Assembly (NCBI GenBank): GCA_903813345.2
Contig: CAIIXF020000002.1
Span: 11,120,150-11,184,149, forward strand
DNA from: Owenia fusiformis
Taxonomy: Eukaryota; Annelida; Polychaeta; Sabellida; Oweniidae
Length of the DNA stretch: 64,000 nucleotides
Direction of reading: 5' to 3'
Part shown: positions 25,001-35,745 of the stretch, piece after piece
Layout: the number at the start of each line of letters is the position of its first letter
Position numbering within the stretch: the first letter of the stretch is position 1
Program-made: the position numbers and the translations under genes
The notes under the pieces: generated by a model
Told to the model about the DNA's origin: nothing
Database searches by the model: none
Seen by the model: only the letters and a program-made list of their open reading frames with translations

Positions 25001-28000
25001 GGGAACCCTCACAGAACTAGATACGCCTTGATAGTCAGTAACAGATAGATCTTTGTAGCCGCCATTAGTTGTAGTATGTTGTACTTCCAAACTGTAAACA
25101 GTTGAATAAACGTTGATGATTAAAATATTATACATTTACACTAGCTAGCTGGTATGTACTGTATATTCAATACCAGTACGTGAATACAGTATTTCAAATA
25201 ATCTGCATTCTTAATCTAAAACATAGTGCATGGCTTAGATTCACGGCATGTGCTTTAATGCGGGTCAAAATGTCAAACCTTGTAAAACCCTTTCAAAAAT
25301 GCCCTGCCCTTAAATGCTTTAATAGCTATCACGAATTTCAAAGGCGGTAGGTTAGACCATACCTTTTTAGAGAACTTGACGTGAACGTGTAACGTGTGCC
25401 CCCCCCCCGATAAAACTGTTTATCGAGCAAGTAAATACTTTGAAGGAGTGAGCTGATCTCATCATTTTACATGTTCACGTACAAGTTATATCAAAAACGT
25501 GTAGGCTTAGCTTAACCTCCCTAATATGTGTTGAGGTCTTACGTATCTTCATGTCCATGACTTGTTTGAATTCCTCCAAATGTTAGGTCGCAAGATGAGG
25601 TAGTCCGTGGGTTGGTTTCACTTAAGGCTGAATTGCACTCTTTTGTTGTACCATTACTCTCCGGAGTACTAAGTCCTTAAAGAGCAACGTAGAGAATAGA
25701 AACAATGCGGGCCCGTAGCCAGGGAGGATTTGGGGTTCGAGCATACACCCCTTTCCACCCTGGCCAAAGATTCTTTCAAAATCATGCAGTTTTTCACCAT
25801 TCACGGCACTTTTCCTATTAATAGTTTTGAGGGGTGATTTAATCAGTCAGATATATATTACATTGATCTCAATTACCATATTTAAGGAATAAAGACCGAG
25901 ATTTTATGATTTATGGCGTAATACATGTAATGACCGAAAATTTTATTTTGTTCATTGTTGAAAGACCGAAATCGCGTAGCAATTGAGGTCTTTATGGCAA
26001 TGCCAGAATAAAATTTATAGGTCATATATTTGACATAAATCATTCATTCACGCATTCATGAATGTTAGCGGTCATACATACTCGATCCAATATAGGCTCT
26101 AGCGATTGTGACGCCACGTATCATATTAGAATTCTAATATAATCATGATGCTGGTGATGTTACAAAAATATAAGTTGTTTAAGTTCAAAATAGGGACCAC
26201 GTTGTTCGATGATAGCTTTTAACACAATACAAGTAAACTTGCTTTTATATATTTGCGTGGAACAAGTAAGAGTGATGACTTTCGATTTCATTAGATAATT
26301 TTGTATTTTTGACACTTTTTCTCACCTTTACGGTTTAGAGTGAAAGTTACATCTGACACAGTGATTCCTAATTCGGAAGCAGTTACAGTTCCGGGTTTAT
26401 TTGGAAGATTGGTCTTCTCATATTTAGCCGTCATCTTCATAGAGATCTCGTTTATGTTAACATCGTTGGAGTAGATTTCATCGTCGAAGCAGTTGGCTTT
26501 AAGAATGATCTTTGGCGATTCTCCTGGGGCTTTGTAGACGAATTCACAGTTACTCAAAATCGGCTGCTCATCGGCGTTCACTGTTTAATTAATTAGAATT
26601 GTTTAATAGAGAAAGCACTCACAGATGTCTTGTGCACCATTCAAAAGTCTGCGTGTGGACACCCCCTCCCCCCAAATTGATCTTAATTAGCGCTTGATCT
26701 AAAAGGAATGGATAGTGCAATTTCTAAATACAACTTACACGTGTCACAGCCGCCCTGTTCAAATCCTTCTGAACAAGTACAAGGAGTTGCTGCAGATGAA
26801 TCACATGTTCCAGGGAAACACGTCTGACAAGGATTAACAGCTACAAAATAAGCATTATAAATCAAAGACAGTTAAACAATTCTCACAGATTTATCACAAA
26901 AGTGGTCGTCGACAAATATTTTTGATCTCAGAGTACATTTTGTATTTATATTCTCTTACTCAATTCATTCTTTGACAATTCTTAGATTAACGAATAGTCC
27001 CATCTCAGCTGCGAATTAGTACTCGCATAATTCAGAACGATTATGATTATGTCATAAACCATCACATTAACAAAACAGTACTGAAAATAATACTTACATA
27101 TTAAGAATCTGTATAGAAGATATTTCCTTATACTCTCAAGGGCATTAAAATTGCCAACGTAGAACATATGTTCTTGATCGGGATCATTTGCTATTGCCCT
27201 CAATTCTGCGTCGTCTGTTCTCCCAATTCCTACTGCAAACATTACAATGCCTTCGCTTCTGGCGGCATTTGATGGTTGAATAGGGTCTGAGTTATAGCTG
27301 GCCTTACCATCTGTGACAACAACTAACAGTTTTGGTGTGTTTGCGCGCCCAGAGCGTAATTCAACTCTACCTGCGTTTATCGCTGTTCCGGTCGCAGTTC
27401 CACCACCCTGGTACGGAATACTTCTAATGGCGTTCTGTAATGAGGTCTGCGTTGTGTATTGATGCAAACGAATGATGTGATAGACACTCGATTCATAGGA
27501 TATGACTCCAATTCGAACTTCATCACTGGCAATTGGTAAGAACTTAACGATGTTAATCACAAATGCTTTTATTTTGTTAAAGTTTGATGATCCTACACTC
27601 CCGGATGAATCCAAGACGAAAACGATTTCTCCCTCTTGCTTCTGCTGCTGGGAATCAACTGAAAATATTATAACTGACTATAGTGTTATTTCATGAAAAA
27701 ATGGTGAAAAGGTAAAACTTGCCCATTAAAATTAGATCAAATAAAATTTAGATAAAATAAGGTTAGATTTTCTACAAAGCTACTTCGGAACGAATTCTAC
27801 AATCGTTTTCTTTTTCTTCGTACTAAAACCTGATGTGAAACAATCAAAAGCCTTAAACCTGGTGTATGTGCTTTACAACGCAATCCAAAGTACCATTTCG
27901 GACTTAGATGTTCCATTATTTCGTATAAAATTATTACATAATCTTAAACTGACAACGTTATTACACAAATGGGTAGATAGATACTTTGCGTATGATACAA

Positions 28001-31000
28001 ATGACCACCTCTGCACTAGGGCTCCAATACACCATCCGAATTTTTAGTTAATGCAAAATTAGATATTAACCCTTTCACTACCAATGGGGTCATTTATTAA
28101 TTTTATGAAAATCAATTTCAAATTTGCCTAATACCCTTATGGCCATAATTTTAGGCCTAACTTATTCAATAGCAACTTATACTTTGGAGAATATTTAAGA
28201 GTTTGAACCCACATATCCTGAGATAGGGGTCATTAAATGCAGTGATCTCACAAAATGCGTCAGAATTTTTGTTTTCGGTAGAAAAGAGATTTGATATTTG
28301 AAAACAGTGTGTAGATCTGGGTAGTTAGTAATGTAGAGTACAAATTATAAATTTTCTCCTGAGAATATTAAGATTAAAACAGCAAGATGTATTGAGTTAA
28401 CATGAGAATATGCATTTTTGACTTAATATTAGGTATCATATCCTTTTGACATTATTATATACTACTTATACATTATACATCCATTACTACTTATATATTC
28501 ACTGTATGTACAGTGATCGCCTACTATTAAAAGTGCGTGATCAAAGACTCGACAAGATGCGCAAAATTCGAAATGTCGGAGGAAAGGTATGTTTGTTTCT
28601 CTTCTCTTTACCACCTTAATTTCATTTAACTACAGATGGTATTCCATATGCAGTATAAGAGACTCAAGATTCATTTGGTAACAGGATTCAGTGATTGGCT
28701 CAACCGAAATACCTGAACTGAGTTGATAAATAAAAATCAAAAACCCGCCGAACGAAAATGTATATTTCACAAAATTTTCTGTTTTTAGATTACCAAAACC
28801 ACAATACAAACATGCCTATGGTTAATATACATAATACTTTGATACGACGTCAGATACTGTACATTATTGAATCACCAGTTGCCTAATATAATATAAACAC
28901 AAATAAATCTTTTAAAAATAACCGTTACAAAATATTTGAATTTTGCGCATCTTGTCGAGTCATTGATCATTAATAATAGGCGATCACTGTACATACAGTG
29001 ATATTATATACAACTTATAAGTACAATTATTCCAATGCTTTGATTCTTTTTAAAGAAATACAAACATTACATCTATAAACAAATGGTATAACAGGTGTTC
29101 CATTACTATTTAAGTAAGGTAGCATCCACCAAATGCAAGCAAAATATTTGACATTTGACCTCTATTACCAGGCCTTTTTCTCACATTGCAATATTTTACT
29201 TCGCTCTGAGTATAATTCTATACCAGGCTTTCATAATGTCAAATATTAAGGAATACGTTCTTAGGCATATCAATTCACAAAGGGATTCTGAAAATAATAT
29301 ATTTTTATATAGAACCTCCCTCCCTCATTTCAACTAAGGGAAGATCCATAGTCACACAATTTATCATAGCGAAGATTTAGATTTATGAATTTTATTTTAT
29401 TTATTTTTTTTTTTATTTATTTCTTATTTCCTTCATATAACAATAAATCAAAATACAAATTACTTACAGAGGACACCTAAAATAGGTGTATATACTGCTT
29501 GATAAACATAAATTGAATATAATAATAGCGCAAATAAATAAATAAGTATAAATAAGAGCACATCAACAGTTGTTGGGTAGGAGCAGGGGGAGTGACAGTA
29601 AAAATAAAGTAGAGTATGATAGCATGATGATAATATTAGGACAAATACTGCTGGAAATGATTAATTGTAATTAAATGCCTTTAAGACCCAGAATGATATA
29701 TTTGGTGATATACACTCTAATATAAAGAAATTTTATCTATCAAATACTTTTTGTACCTTATCTTAAAAATATTCAAAGAAGAACTTTCTCTTATTGGCTT
29801 TTCAATACTGTTCCATATCCATTGACCTTGAATCTTAATAGAAAAAAATCCTACTTTGGTGGTATATCCAAAAGCATGTAGATCCTGACAATGGCGAGTA
29901 TGATAATTGTGAATGTTAACATTTATTTGGAAAAAATCACCAAAAAGTTGTGGAAACACTGTTAATCGGTTGTACCATTTGTATACAAATTGGGCGACGT
30001 TAAAAAGGTGGATATTGTAAATATCCAAAACTTTAAATTGTTTAAAAAGTGGAGCTGTATGGGCTCTTCTATCTTTGAAAGCAAGCAATCTCAAAAAGCT
30101 TTTTTGAATTTTAAAAATTTTATCAAGTGCAGTTTTATAATTGCTGCCCCATATTATAATACAATAATTGAGATAAGAGTATATCAATGAGTTGTAGATT
30201 GCCAACATACTTGGTACATTTAATAGATATCTGCATTTGTATAGAATTCCAATTGTACAAGATAATTTTGTTTCAAGATTCTTAATATGTTGTTTCCAGT
30301 CAAGATATTCATCAATTTGAACACCAAGAAAATTAATTGATTTTACCCTTTCAATATTGATATTATTAATTTTTATATTCACATTTTTATTAATTTGCTT
30401 TTTCTTCTTTGTGAAAATTATGTATTTGGTTTTATCATAATTGAGTGATAGTTTATTTGATCTAAACCAATCATCCAGGGATAAAAGTTCTCGATTAAGG
30501 TTATTAACAAGTAGGTCTATATTAGAGTTATGTGCAAGAATGTTGGTGTCATCAGCAAATAAAACTGATTTCAAAGTGGGAGATGCCAAATACATATCAT
30601 TTATATATAAGATGAATAAGAGTGGCCCTAGAACCGATCCTTGGGGTATTCCATGAGATATTGATTTAACTTCAGAAGAAGTTCCATTATAAAAGACTAC
30701 TTGTTTTCGATTGGCTAAATATGATTTGAAAAAATTGAAGGACTTATCTCGTATCCCATAAAATTCTAATTTTTTAAGCAATATTTCATGATTTAACGTG
30801 TCAAACGCTTTAGAAAGATCAAGAAAAAGTCCAATTGAATACTCATCATTTTCTAAGGCTGTTCTAATATTTTCAACAAAAGTTAAGATTGCCATATATG
30901 TAGAGAAGTCTTTTCTAAATCCAAATTGTTGTAAGTAAAGGATTTGATTATTTTCGATAAATTGATAAAGACGTTTATGAACTAGTTTTTCAAGAAGTTT

Positions 31001-34000
31001 AGAAAAAACTGACAAAAGAGATACAGGTCTATAATTCGTAAAGACATTTCTATTACCCTTCTTAAATAAAGGTATAACTTTTGCAAGCTTAAGAAGGTCA
31101 GGAAAACAGCCATCAGTTAAAGATTTGTTGTAAATAAATAATAATGGATTAATGATTTCATCTTTACTTCTCTTGATTACAATAGGTTTTATCTCATCAA
31201 TTGAGGCCGAGGAATCTTTTAAATTTGACATCTCTTGAAGAAGTTCATCTTGATTAATGTTTGAAAAGGTAAAATTGTTGTTATTTCTAAGTTGTTGATT
31301 CATATATTCAGACCAAAATTTCTTACTTGGTAAAATTTTATCATTAAGTTTCCTCCCTACATTTGAAAAGAAATCATTAAACATATTAGCAACCTCCTTT
31401 GGATCATGGATAATTTGTCCATCTAGGTCAAAATCTAATTGGGGCTTGGTGTTTGTTCCATTCTTTTTCAGTATTTCATTGATAACATTCCAAGTACTTT
31501 TGATATTACCATTAGTAGCTTGGAGTTTTTCCCTATAAAATGACCTCTCAGATGTTCTCAATATTGATCTTAATTTAGCTTTAAAGTCCTTGTATTTTTT
31601 CAAGTTTAAAAGAGTAGGTGATTTAAGATATTTGTAATACAACTTATTCTTTGTCTTGGCAGATGTTATTATACCTAATGTTAACCATGGTCGGCTATTA
31701 TCATTAAAATATTTTACTTTTTTCTTAACAATAGGGAATGATTCATTGTATGCATTATAAATGTCATCATAAAATATAGAATATGCTGAATTTACATCCG
31801 TGGAAGTATAAAGTTTTGACCAATCATGGTTATGCAATTTTTGCTTGAATTTCTCAGTATTAATATTATTATAAATTCTATATGAAATCTCTTTTTGAGT
31901 ATTTTTATTTATATATGCACGTGTTAGGAGAAAAACAGGAAAATGATCAGAAATGTCTGTCAGGATAACATCACTGTGGATAACATTATTTAAATTTGAG
32001 AAAATGTTGTCAATTAAAGTGGCTGAATGTGCTGTGACTCTAGTGGGCCTATAAATTAATGGTTGATGATTAAATGACTGCATAATATTAAGAAATTCTC
32101 CAGTGTTTTGATGGGAATCACATTTAAATAAGTCAATATTAAAATCTCCTGTCAAAACTGAGTGCTTATTTTCAGAAGAAACTTTGGTCATAAATAAATT
32201 CAGGTGGTCATTAAATTCTCCTATATTGACATTTGGAGGCTTATATAAAGTAGTAACAATTATGTTCTTTGTGTTTGAATTAATAATCTCAATTGAAACT
32301 GATTCACAGTGTTCATCACCAAAAGAAAGATCTGTTCGTAATTTATAATTGATACTTTTAGCCACGAAAATAGCCACACCACCACCATCTTTATTTACCC
32401 GTGATGAAAACTCGGCTGTGTAATTAGGAAAAAGTGTTTCATAACGTTTTTCAGTATTTAAATTTAGCCAAGTTTCTGAGAAAGCAAATATTTGAATAGG
32501 GTTCTTCTTGAATTGTTCTAGAAATAATTTGAGATCAGTTTCCTTACTAGGAAGGCTCTGGGTATTAAAGTGTATTAAAGATAAATCATGATCTTTACTT
32601 GATTCCATAAGAGATGTTAGCTCATTAAGGGTCCTAAATTTACATTTAGACTTTGATGTCTTAGTTCTGTCATTTATAATATTACTAACATCATCTTGAT
32701 CATTCAATCTTTCTTCATATGGGTTAAATAATTTGTGTTCAAAGTTAAGAAGTCGGTCACAACTTGGTATTGATTCTAAAAATTCAATATCATCAATGAC
32801 ATTGAAAAATGGGAGAAGTGACATCCCAGCATTGTCCTCAAAATCATGCAGATCAGCCATCTGGTAAAAGTAATACTATGAAATATACCGACATTACCCA
32901 TGCTCCAACCAAACCACCATTGTGCTCAAAATTTAACCATTTGTTCATGGTGTGTCACCAATCAACAGAAAAAGAAGTAGTGCTCCTGCACTTAATCATG
33001 GTATTACTAGTGAAATCTGAGATAAGGAATCCAAGGAGTTGTTAATAAAGAAATGATATGTAATTTAGTAGTTCTCAAATAAAAACCCTCTCTCATAAGA
33101 AATGGTAATCGACAGTTGTAAAAACCATTATTTCTCGTTTGTATGTTTTTAACAGGTGTTTTTACAAACTATCAATTGCAAAAATAAAACATTGATTAAT
33201 TCAAAAGAGGGCTGCATTGAAAACAGTATTCATAATTGATACTGAGTATAAGTAAGTTTAATTTTCACAAGATCATATGAAATTGATCTGGCACTGACAA
33301 AATTAAAATGACAAGAAGCAAGTAGTCAATTGCTGTATTGAAGTGTTGATAAACACAGTCAATAGATGGCAGTATTGAAAACAGCAATCATAATTGTTAC
33401 TAGTTGAAAGTAAATATCGTCAGTTGTAAAAACCATTATTTCTCATTTATATGTTTTTAACAGTTGTTTTTACAAACTATCAATTGCAAAAATAAAACAT
33501 TGAATAATATTCAAAAGAGGGCTGCATTGATAACAGTATTCATAGTTGATACTGAGTATAAGTAAGTTTAATTATTACAAGATCATATGAAATTGATCTG
33601 GCACTGACAAAATTAAAAATGCAAACAGTCAATTGCTGTTTTGAAGTGTTAATTGACACAGTCAATAGAGGGCAGTATTGAAAACAGCAGTCATAATTGT
33701 TACTGGTTGAAAGTAAATATTTTGTTATACTGCTATCAATGCATGCTGGCTTTTACCTCAACTTGAAATATCAACTGAAAACATGCTGAATAGTATAATA
33801 CCCTTTATTCAAAACCCACACATTTCTGTACAGGTGAAATACTATCAGGTTACTTGAAACTCTTGGCTTTCCAGTCCTTTGAAATAGACACGATTCAATC
33901 CCTTGTGAGATTTCCACTCAGGTTTGGACCTAGTAAAAACTAAACAATGTTTTGGAATGTTCCACTCATCTAAAGAATTTTATTACCCATGTATACCCAT

Positions 34001-35745
34001 AAAGGGTTAAGTGTACACAAAGTAAACACCAATTTTACAATATATCAATACAACAGAAAACACCTATTGTAATTGAGGAAAAAATTGAGAATATTTGGAG
34101 GAATTGGACATGAAGTCAAATTATGTTTCAATCAATAGTATAAGTATTTTCATCGCAGGTCAAGTAAATAAAAATTCAAAAGTAAAGAGGCTTCCACACG
34201 TAGTTCAATGGGGGAACTAAGGTTGCCAAACTTATGGAGGGGAGTGTATGTTCTCTTGTTTCATATGAAAGGTCAATGAAAAATTATGAACATGGTATTG
34301 TTTTCATGGATATTTGGGTGGTAATTTCATAGAAAAACTGTAAACATAACCACGATGTTATAAGATCATAATAGCATACTGTTGTCAGGCCCGTAGCCAG
34401 AGGGGGAGCTGGGGGAGCGGAAGCTCCCCCCTGGCCAAAAATTCTTTCAAAATCATACAGTTTTTCACTATTCTGAGAATTTTCGCATGATTTTTAGCCA
34501 AAATTTTGAAAAAGCTGCCCCCCCCTGGAAAAAAGCTCCCCCTCCTGGTAAAAGCTAGCTACGGGCAAGGTTGTGTTGCTTAGACAACCTTTGTTGTTTT
34601 GGACTTTTAGCTTGAATATGGTAACCGATTGTCAAAACATATTTTGATTGAAAAAGCATGATTGATTTCTTAGTTTTACCCTTTTGTGATGAAAGGGTTA
34701 ATATCTAATTTAGAATTCAGCTAAAATTCGAAAGGAGGTTAGATACTCAGAGCTGACACTTTCAGCTTTCCAATGGTGTATGAGAACCTTAGTTCAGAAG
34801 AGGTAATATGAAAATCACTAAGGAGCGCACGTAGAGGCTCTATTTTGCACAAGTAGAAGTGGCAGAGATAATTGGCCAAAAACATTATTTTAATCGCAAA
34901 GTCTATGTCCCACATTTATCGCATTGACTAATATGAAAATGTCAAGAACATATCGCATCAATATTAAAGAAGCATTATATAAGGTTTCGCATTTTGAATT
35001 CTGTTGCCCTATATATTATTGATACATAAGTTAAATGGGTACCTATTTTAATAAGTGTTTACTTTAGTAAATGTTTTCATGAACGTGGTACACAGAGACT
35101 TTCCCATTCAATTCATAATACCCTTAATATTCCCCTGCAACGTAAGTTTCTGGAAACTGGACCTATTTTTATTTCGTCTTGTGCAACCTCATTGCAGTCC
35201 AAGAACTCACATTGCAAACCCTGGAACTTATTTCATTTCTTTAGTACAATCTCATTTAAGTCCAATCAGGTCCCCTTGTTAAAAAGTCTATCAAAATCCT
35301 GCCGTTTTCACCATTCTGTGAACACTTTTCAGGTTTTTGGGGTGGTTTCTGGTATATTGAACCACCCTGCATGAAGTCGAACGAATACAAAAGTCAAAGG
35401 CTGAAGGAGTTTGAAATAAGATTTAAATCATTCCCCATATATCATCCGCTCTCGGAGAAAAACATCTCGCATCTCAAAAGGAATAGGAGTCTCGGCCGCA
35501 CCGATGAGCAACTTCAACATATAATCAATTTCCCCTCCTTTAGTGTAGTGATGTTAAGTGTATCATTTAAATTGAGCAAAGAATAGAAGGGATAATATAT
35601 AACTTCTTGCAGTGTTAATGTGTTCATGAAAGTGATGATAATCTAAAGTAAACCCATTAAATGAAAATATAAACTTACCGCTATCAACGAACAGCATGCC
35701 AACGGCGAGAACAACAATTATCCAAAAAAGCCCGCTTCGTCCCAT
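16010..35745 (-). CDS. Receptor-type pseudokinase: signal peptide, VWA, EGF-like, FN3, TM, inactive tyrosine-kinase domain (20 exons)
   Basis: Exons, 5' to 3': 35745-35679, 27658-27098, 26840-26739, 26580-26326, 25627-25543, 25091-24866, 24463-23688, 23550-23463, 23300-23097, 22420-22384, 21491-21195, 21000-20941, 20484-20375, 19036-18829, 18342-18232, 18039-17879, 17205-17071, 16774-16657, 16431-16335 and 16142-16010. All have GT-AG borders and every phase matches, giving 3,831 nt and 1,276 residues. Residues 1-22 are a hydrophobic signal peptide. VWA is at about 34-205 with the MIDAS DSSGS (39-43). A Cys-rich EGF-like segment follows at 210-243, then an unassigned ectodomain, FN3 at 801-899, a membrane span near 905-935, and the kinase fold at 957-1270. 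Lys of the VAxK motif is kept (K1022), but HRD reads HKK (1119-1121) and DFG reads GFG (1139-1141). Catalysis is therefore unlikely; a ligand-binding or scaffold role at the plasma membrane is inferred. The receptor's family name is unknown to me. Confidence 0.88.
17406..17828. mobile_element. MITE with 21-bp inverted ends and 8-bp target duplication
   Basis: Ends AGCCCAACATACACCAATGG and, inverted, AGCCCAATACACACCAATGG. Direct repeats AAAGTAAA flank it at 17398-17405 and 17829-17836. The interior is rich in TGGGAC and CCATGGG phrases. An 8-bp duplication suggests a hAT-like (or Merlin-like) mobiliser. It is inserted in the intron between two kinase exons of the receptor gene. Confidence 0.85.
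19204..20317 (+). mobile_element. Tc1/mariner element, internally decayed, with inverted repeats of about 320 bp
   Basis: Termini CAGGGTGGGCCAAAAAA on both sides with TA duplications (19202-19203 and 20318-20319). The arms match for hundreds of bases. Between about 19600 and 19790 the plus strand still encodes a mariner-like C-terminal piece: FQQDIGSYHRS with the second catalytic Asp, then WPQNSPDA and DYHTWSHLEEMV. The N-terminal half of the transposase is missing, so the copy is dead. It lies in the receptor intron between the TM exon and the first kinase exon. Confidence 0.85.
21195..21491 (-). other. Exon 11 of the receptor: fibronectin type III domain
   Basis: A single 297-nt exon of phase 1-1, the usual phase for shuffled extracellular modules. 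It carries FN3 hallmarks: a FLIISWEEP B-strand tryptophan, YKVTYQ in strand C, and LDSNTEYVIGVAVVY in strand F. It sits just before the two exons that build the membrane span (21000-20941 and 20484-20375). Confidence 0.9.
21578..22128. mobile_element. Mutator-like MITE with minisatellite arms
   Basis: Both arms are tandem runs of short modules such as GGTCAACTCAACCCCAAGTC and CCCTTAGTCA, mirrored at the two ends. The direct repeat GGTAGAGAGG (21568-21577 and 22129-22138) gives a 10-bp target duplication, which fits Mutator-like elements. The middle is AT-rich and non-coding. Located in an intron before the FN3 exon. Confidence 0.75.
22790..22918. repeat. Short tandem repeat of a TGGTTCAATG unit
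   Basis: Five to six units of 20-30 bp sharing ACATG(T/C)GGTTCAATG, in the intron 3' of exon 9 (23300-23097) of the receptor gene. No further meaning seen. Confidence 0.7.
25690..25800. repeat. Fragment of the GCCCGTAGCCAG dispersed element
   Basis: Starts GGGCCCGTAGCCAGGGAGG and continues through CTGGCCAAAGATTCTTTC and AAAATCATGCAGTTTTTCAC, matching the fuller copy at 34385-34568. A poorer relative is at about 35280-35345. Confidence 0.65.
27098..27658 (-). other. Exon 2 of the receptor: von Willebrand factor A domain
   Basis: One exon of 187 codons holds the whole VWA fold. Metal-site residues are DSSGS (39-43), the threonine in GGGTATGTA and the aspartate in VVVTDGKAS. These are the three MIDAS loops, so metal-dependent ligand binding is plausible. 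The acceptor follows an 8-kb intron full of mobile elements. Its phase 1 start joins the signal-peptide exon cleanly. Confidence 0.9.
28500..29000. mobile_element. MITE with CACTG ends, inverted repeats of about 70 bp and 5-bp target duplication
   Basis: Both ends read CACTGTATGTACAGTGATCG inward, then CCTA, and later GACTCGACAAGATGCGCAAA. ATATT flanks each side (28495-28499 and 29001-29005). The terminal 16 bases are themselves palindromic. A 5-bp duplication and a CAC start recall Transib/ProtoRAG-type elements, but the heptamer is not a standard one. Non-coding. Confidence 0.85.
29717..32860 (-). CDS. LINE polyprotein: endonuclease plus reverse transcriptase (intact)
   Basis: The protein nicks target DNA and reverse-transcribes the element's RNA at the nick (target-primed reverse transcription). 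It is 1,047 residues with no stop or frameshift. An N-terminal stretch of about 90 residues is unassigned. The AP-type endonuclease spans about 95-310, with N99, the E129 of SETW, TGDFN (D239, N241) and SDH (304-306). Reverse transcriptase spans about 590-860: NYRPVSLL (609-616), FGFRKDFST, motif A FLDLSKAFD (D681), GIPQGSVLGP, and motif C FADD (768-771). No RNase H is seen. The motif style suits the Jockey/CR1 group of LINEs. All catalytic residues are present, so recent activity is possible. Confidence 0.93.
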   Translation of the reverse strand: MADLHDFEDNAGMSLLPFFNVIDDIEFLESIPSCDRLLNFEHKLFNPYEERLNDQDDVSNIINDRTKTSKSKCKFRTLNELTSLMESSKDHDLSLIHFNTQSLPSKETDLKLFLEQFKKNPIQIFAFSETWLNLNTEKRYETLFPNYTAEFSSRVNKDGGGVAIFVAKSINYKLRTDLSFGDEHCESVSIEIINSNTKNIIVTTLYKPPNVNIGEFNDHLNLFMTKVSSENKHSVLTGDFNIDLFKCDSHQNTGEFLNIMQSFNHQPLIYRPTRVTAHSATLIDNIFSNLNNVIHSDVILTDISDHFPVFLLTRAYINKNTQKEISYRIYNNINTEKFKQKLHNHDWSKLYTSTDVNSAYSIFYDDIYNAYNESFPIVKKKVKYFNDNSRPWLTLGIITSAKTKNKLYYKYLKSPTLLNLKKYKDFKAKLRSILRTSERSFYREKLQATNGNIKSTWNVINEILKKNGTNTKPQLDFDLDGQIIHDPKEVANMFNDFFSNVGRKLNDKILPSKKFWSEYMNQQLRNNNNFTFSNINQDELLQEMSNLKDSSASIDEIKPIVIKRSKDEIINPLLFIYNKSLTDGCFPDLLKLAKVIPLFKKGNRNVFTNYRPVSLLSVFSKLLEKLVHKRLYQFIENNQILYLQQFGFRKDFSTYMAILTFVENIRTALENDEYSIGLFLDLSKAFDTLNHEILLKKLEFYGIRDKSFNFFKSYLANRKQVVFYNGTSSEVKSISHGIPQGSVLGPLLFILYINDMYLASPTLKSVLFADDTNILAHNSNIDLLVNNLNRELLSLDDWFRSNKLSLNYDKTKYIIFTKKKKQINKNVNIKINNINIERVKSINFLGVQIDEYLDWKQHIKNLETKLSCTIGILYKCRYLLNVPSMLAIYNSLIYSYLNYCIIIWGSNYKTALDKIFKIQKSFLRLLAFKDRRAHTAPLFKQFKVLDIYNIHLFNVAQFVYKWYNRLTVFPQLFGDFFQINVNIHNYHTRHCQDLHAFGYTTKVGFFSIKIQGQWIWNSIEKPIRESSSLNIFKIRYKKYLIDKISLY
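33105..33722 (-). repeat. Two tandem monomers of about 310 bp upstream of the LINE ORF
   Basis: Both units run from CAGTTGTAAAAACCATTATT through AACTATCAATTGCAAAAATA, AAAGAGGGCTGCATTGA, GATCTGGCACTGACAAAATT and CAGTCAATAGA to TTGAAAGTAAATAT. They begin at about 33110 and 33419. Their position just 5' of the ORF suggests promoter monomers like those known in some LINE 5' UTRs; that role is inferred. Confidence 0.75.
34385..34568. mobile_element. Short MITE with GCCCGTAGC ends
   Basis: Ends GGCCCGTAGCCAG and, inverted, TGCCCGTAGCTAG. The interior has C-rich GCTCCCCC tracts and AATTCTTTCAAAATCAT. Fragments of the same family occur at 25690-25800 and about 35280-35345. Confidence 0.7.

Larger units (their letters stand above)
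29390..33730 (-). mobile_element. Apparently full-length LINE in intron 1 of the receptor gene
   Basis: On the minus strand the element comprises a 5' region with tandem monomers (33722-33105), a spacer, one long ORF (32860-29717), a short 3' UTR, and an A-rich tail of AAATA-type repeats around 29420-29390. No separate ORF1 (gag-like) is visible. The exact 5' end is uncertain and could lie anywhere from about 32,950 to beyond 33,730. It is oriented with the host gene. Confidence 0.75.
28070..34697. mobile_element. Possible piggyBac-like element bounded by TTAA
   Basis: Left end CCCTTTCACTACCAAT follows TTAA (28066-28069). The right end, inverted, reads CCCTTTCATCACAAAA and is followed by TTAA (34698-34701). 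CCCTTT termini and TTAA sites are typical of piggyBac-type elements. However, no transposase is seen inside, and the inverted similarity also extends outside TTAA (28040-28065 against 34702-34745). The block may instead be two inverted copies of one repeat. It encloses the MITE at 28500 and the intact LINE. Confidence 0.4.

Noticed and set aside
27835-28047. Plus-strand ORF in receptor intron 1
   Set aside because: No motif, no splice context, and it runs into the TTAA-bounded repeat.
29990-30656. Plus-strand ORFs opposite the LINE
   Set aside because: They are shadows of the reverse transcriptase frame with no independent features.
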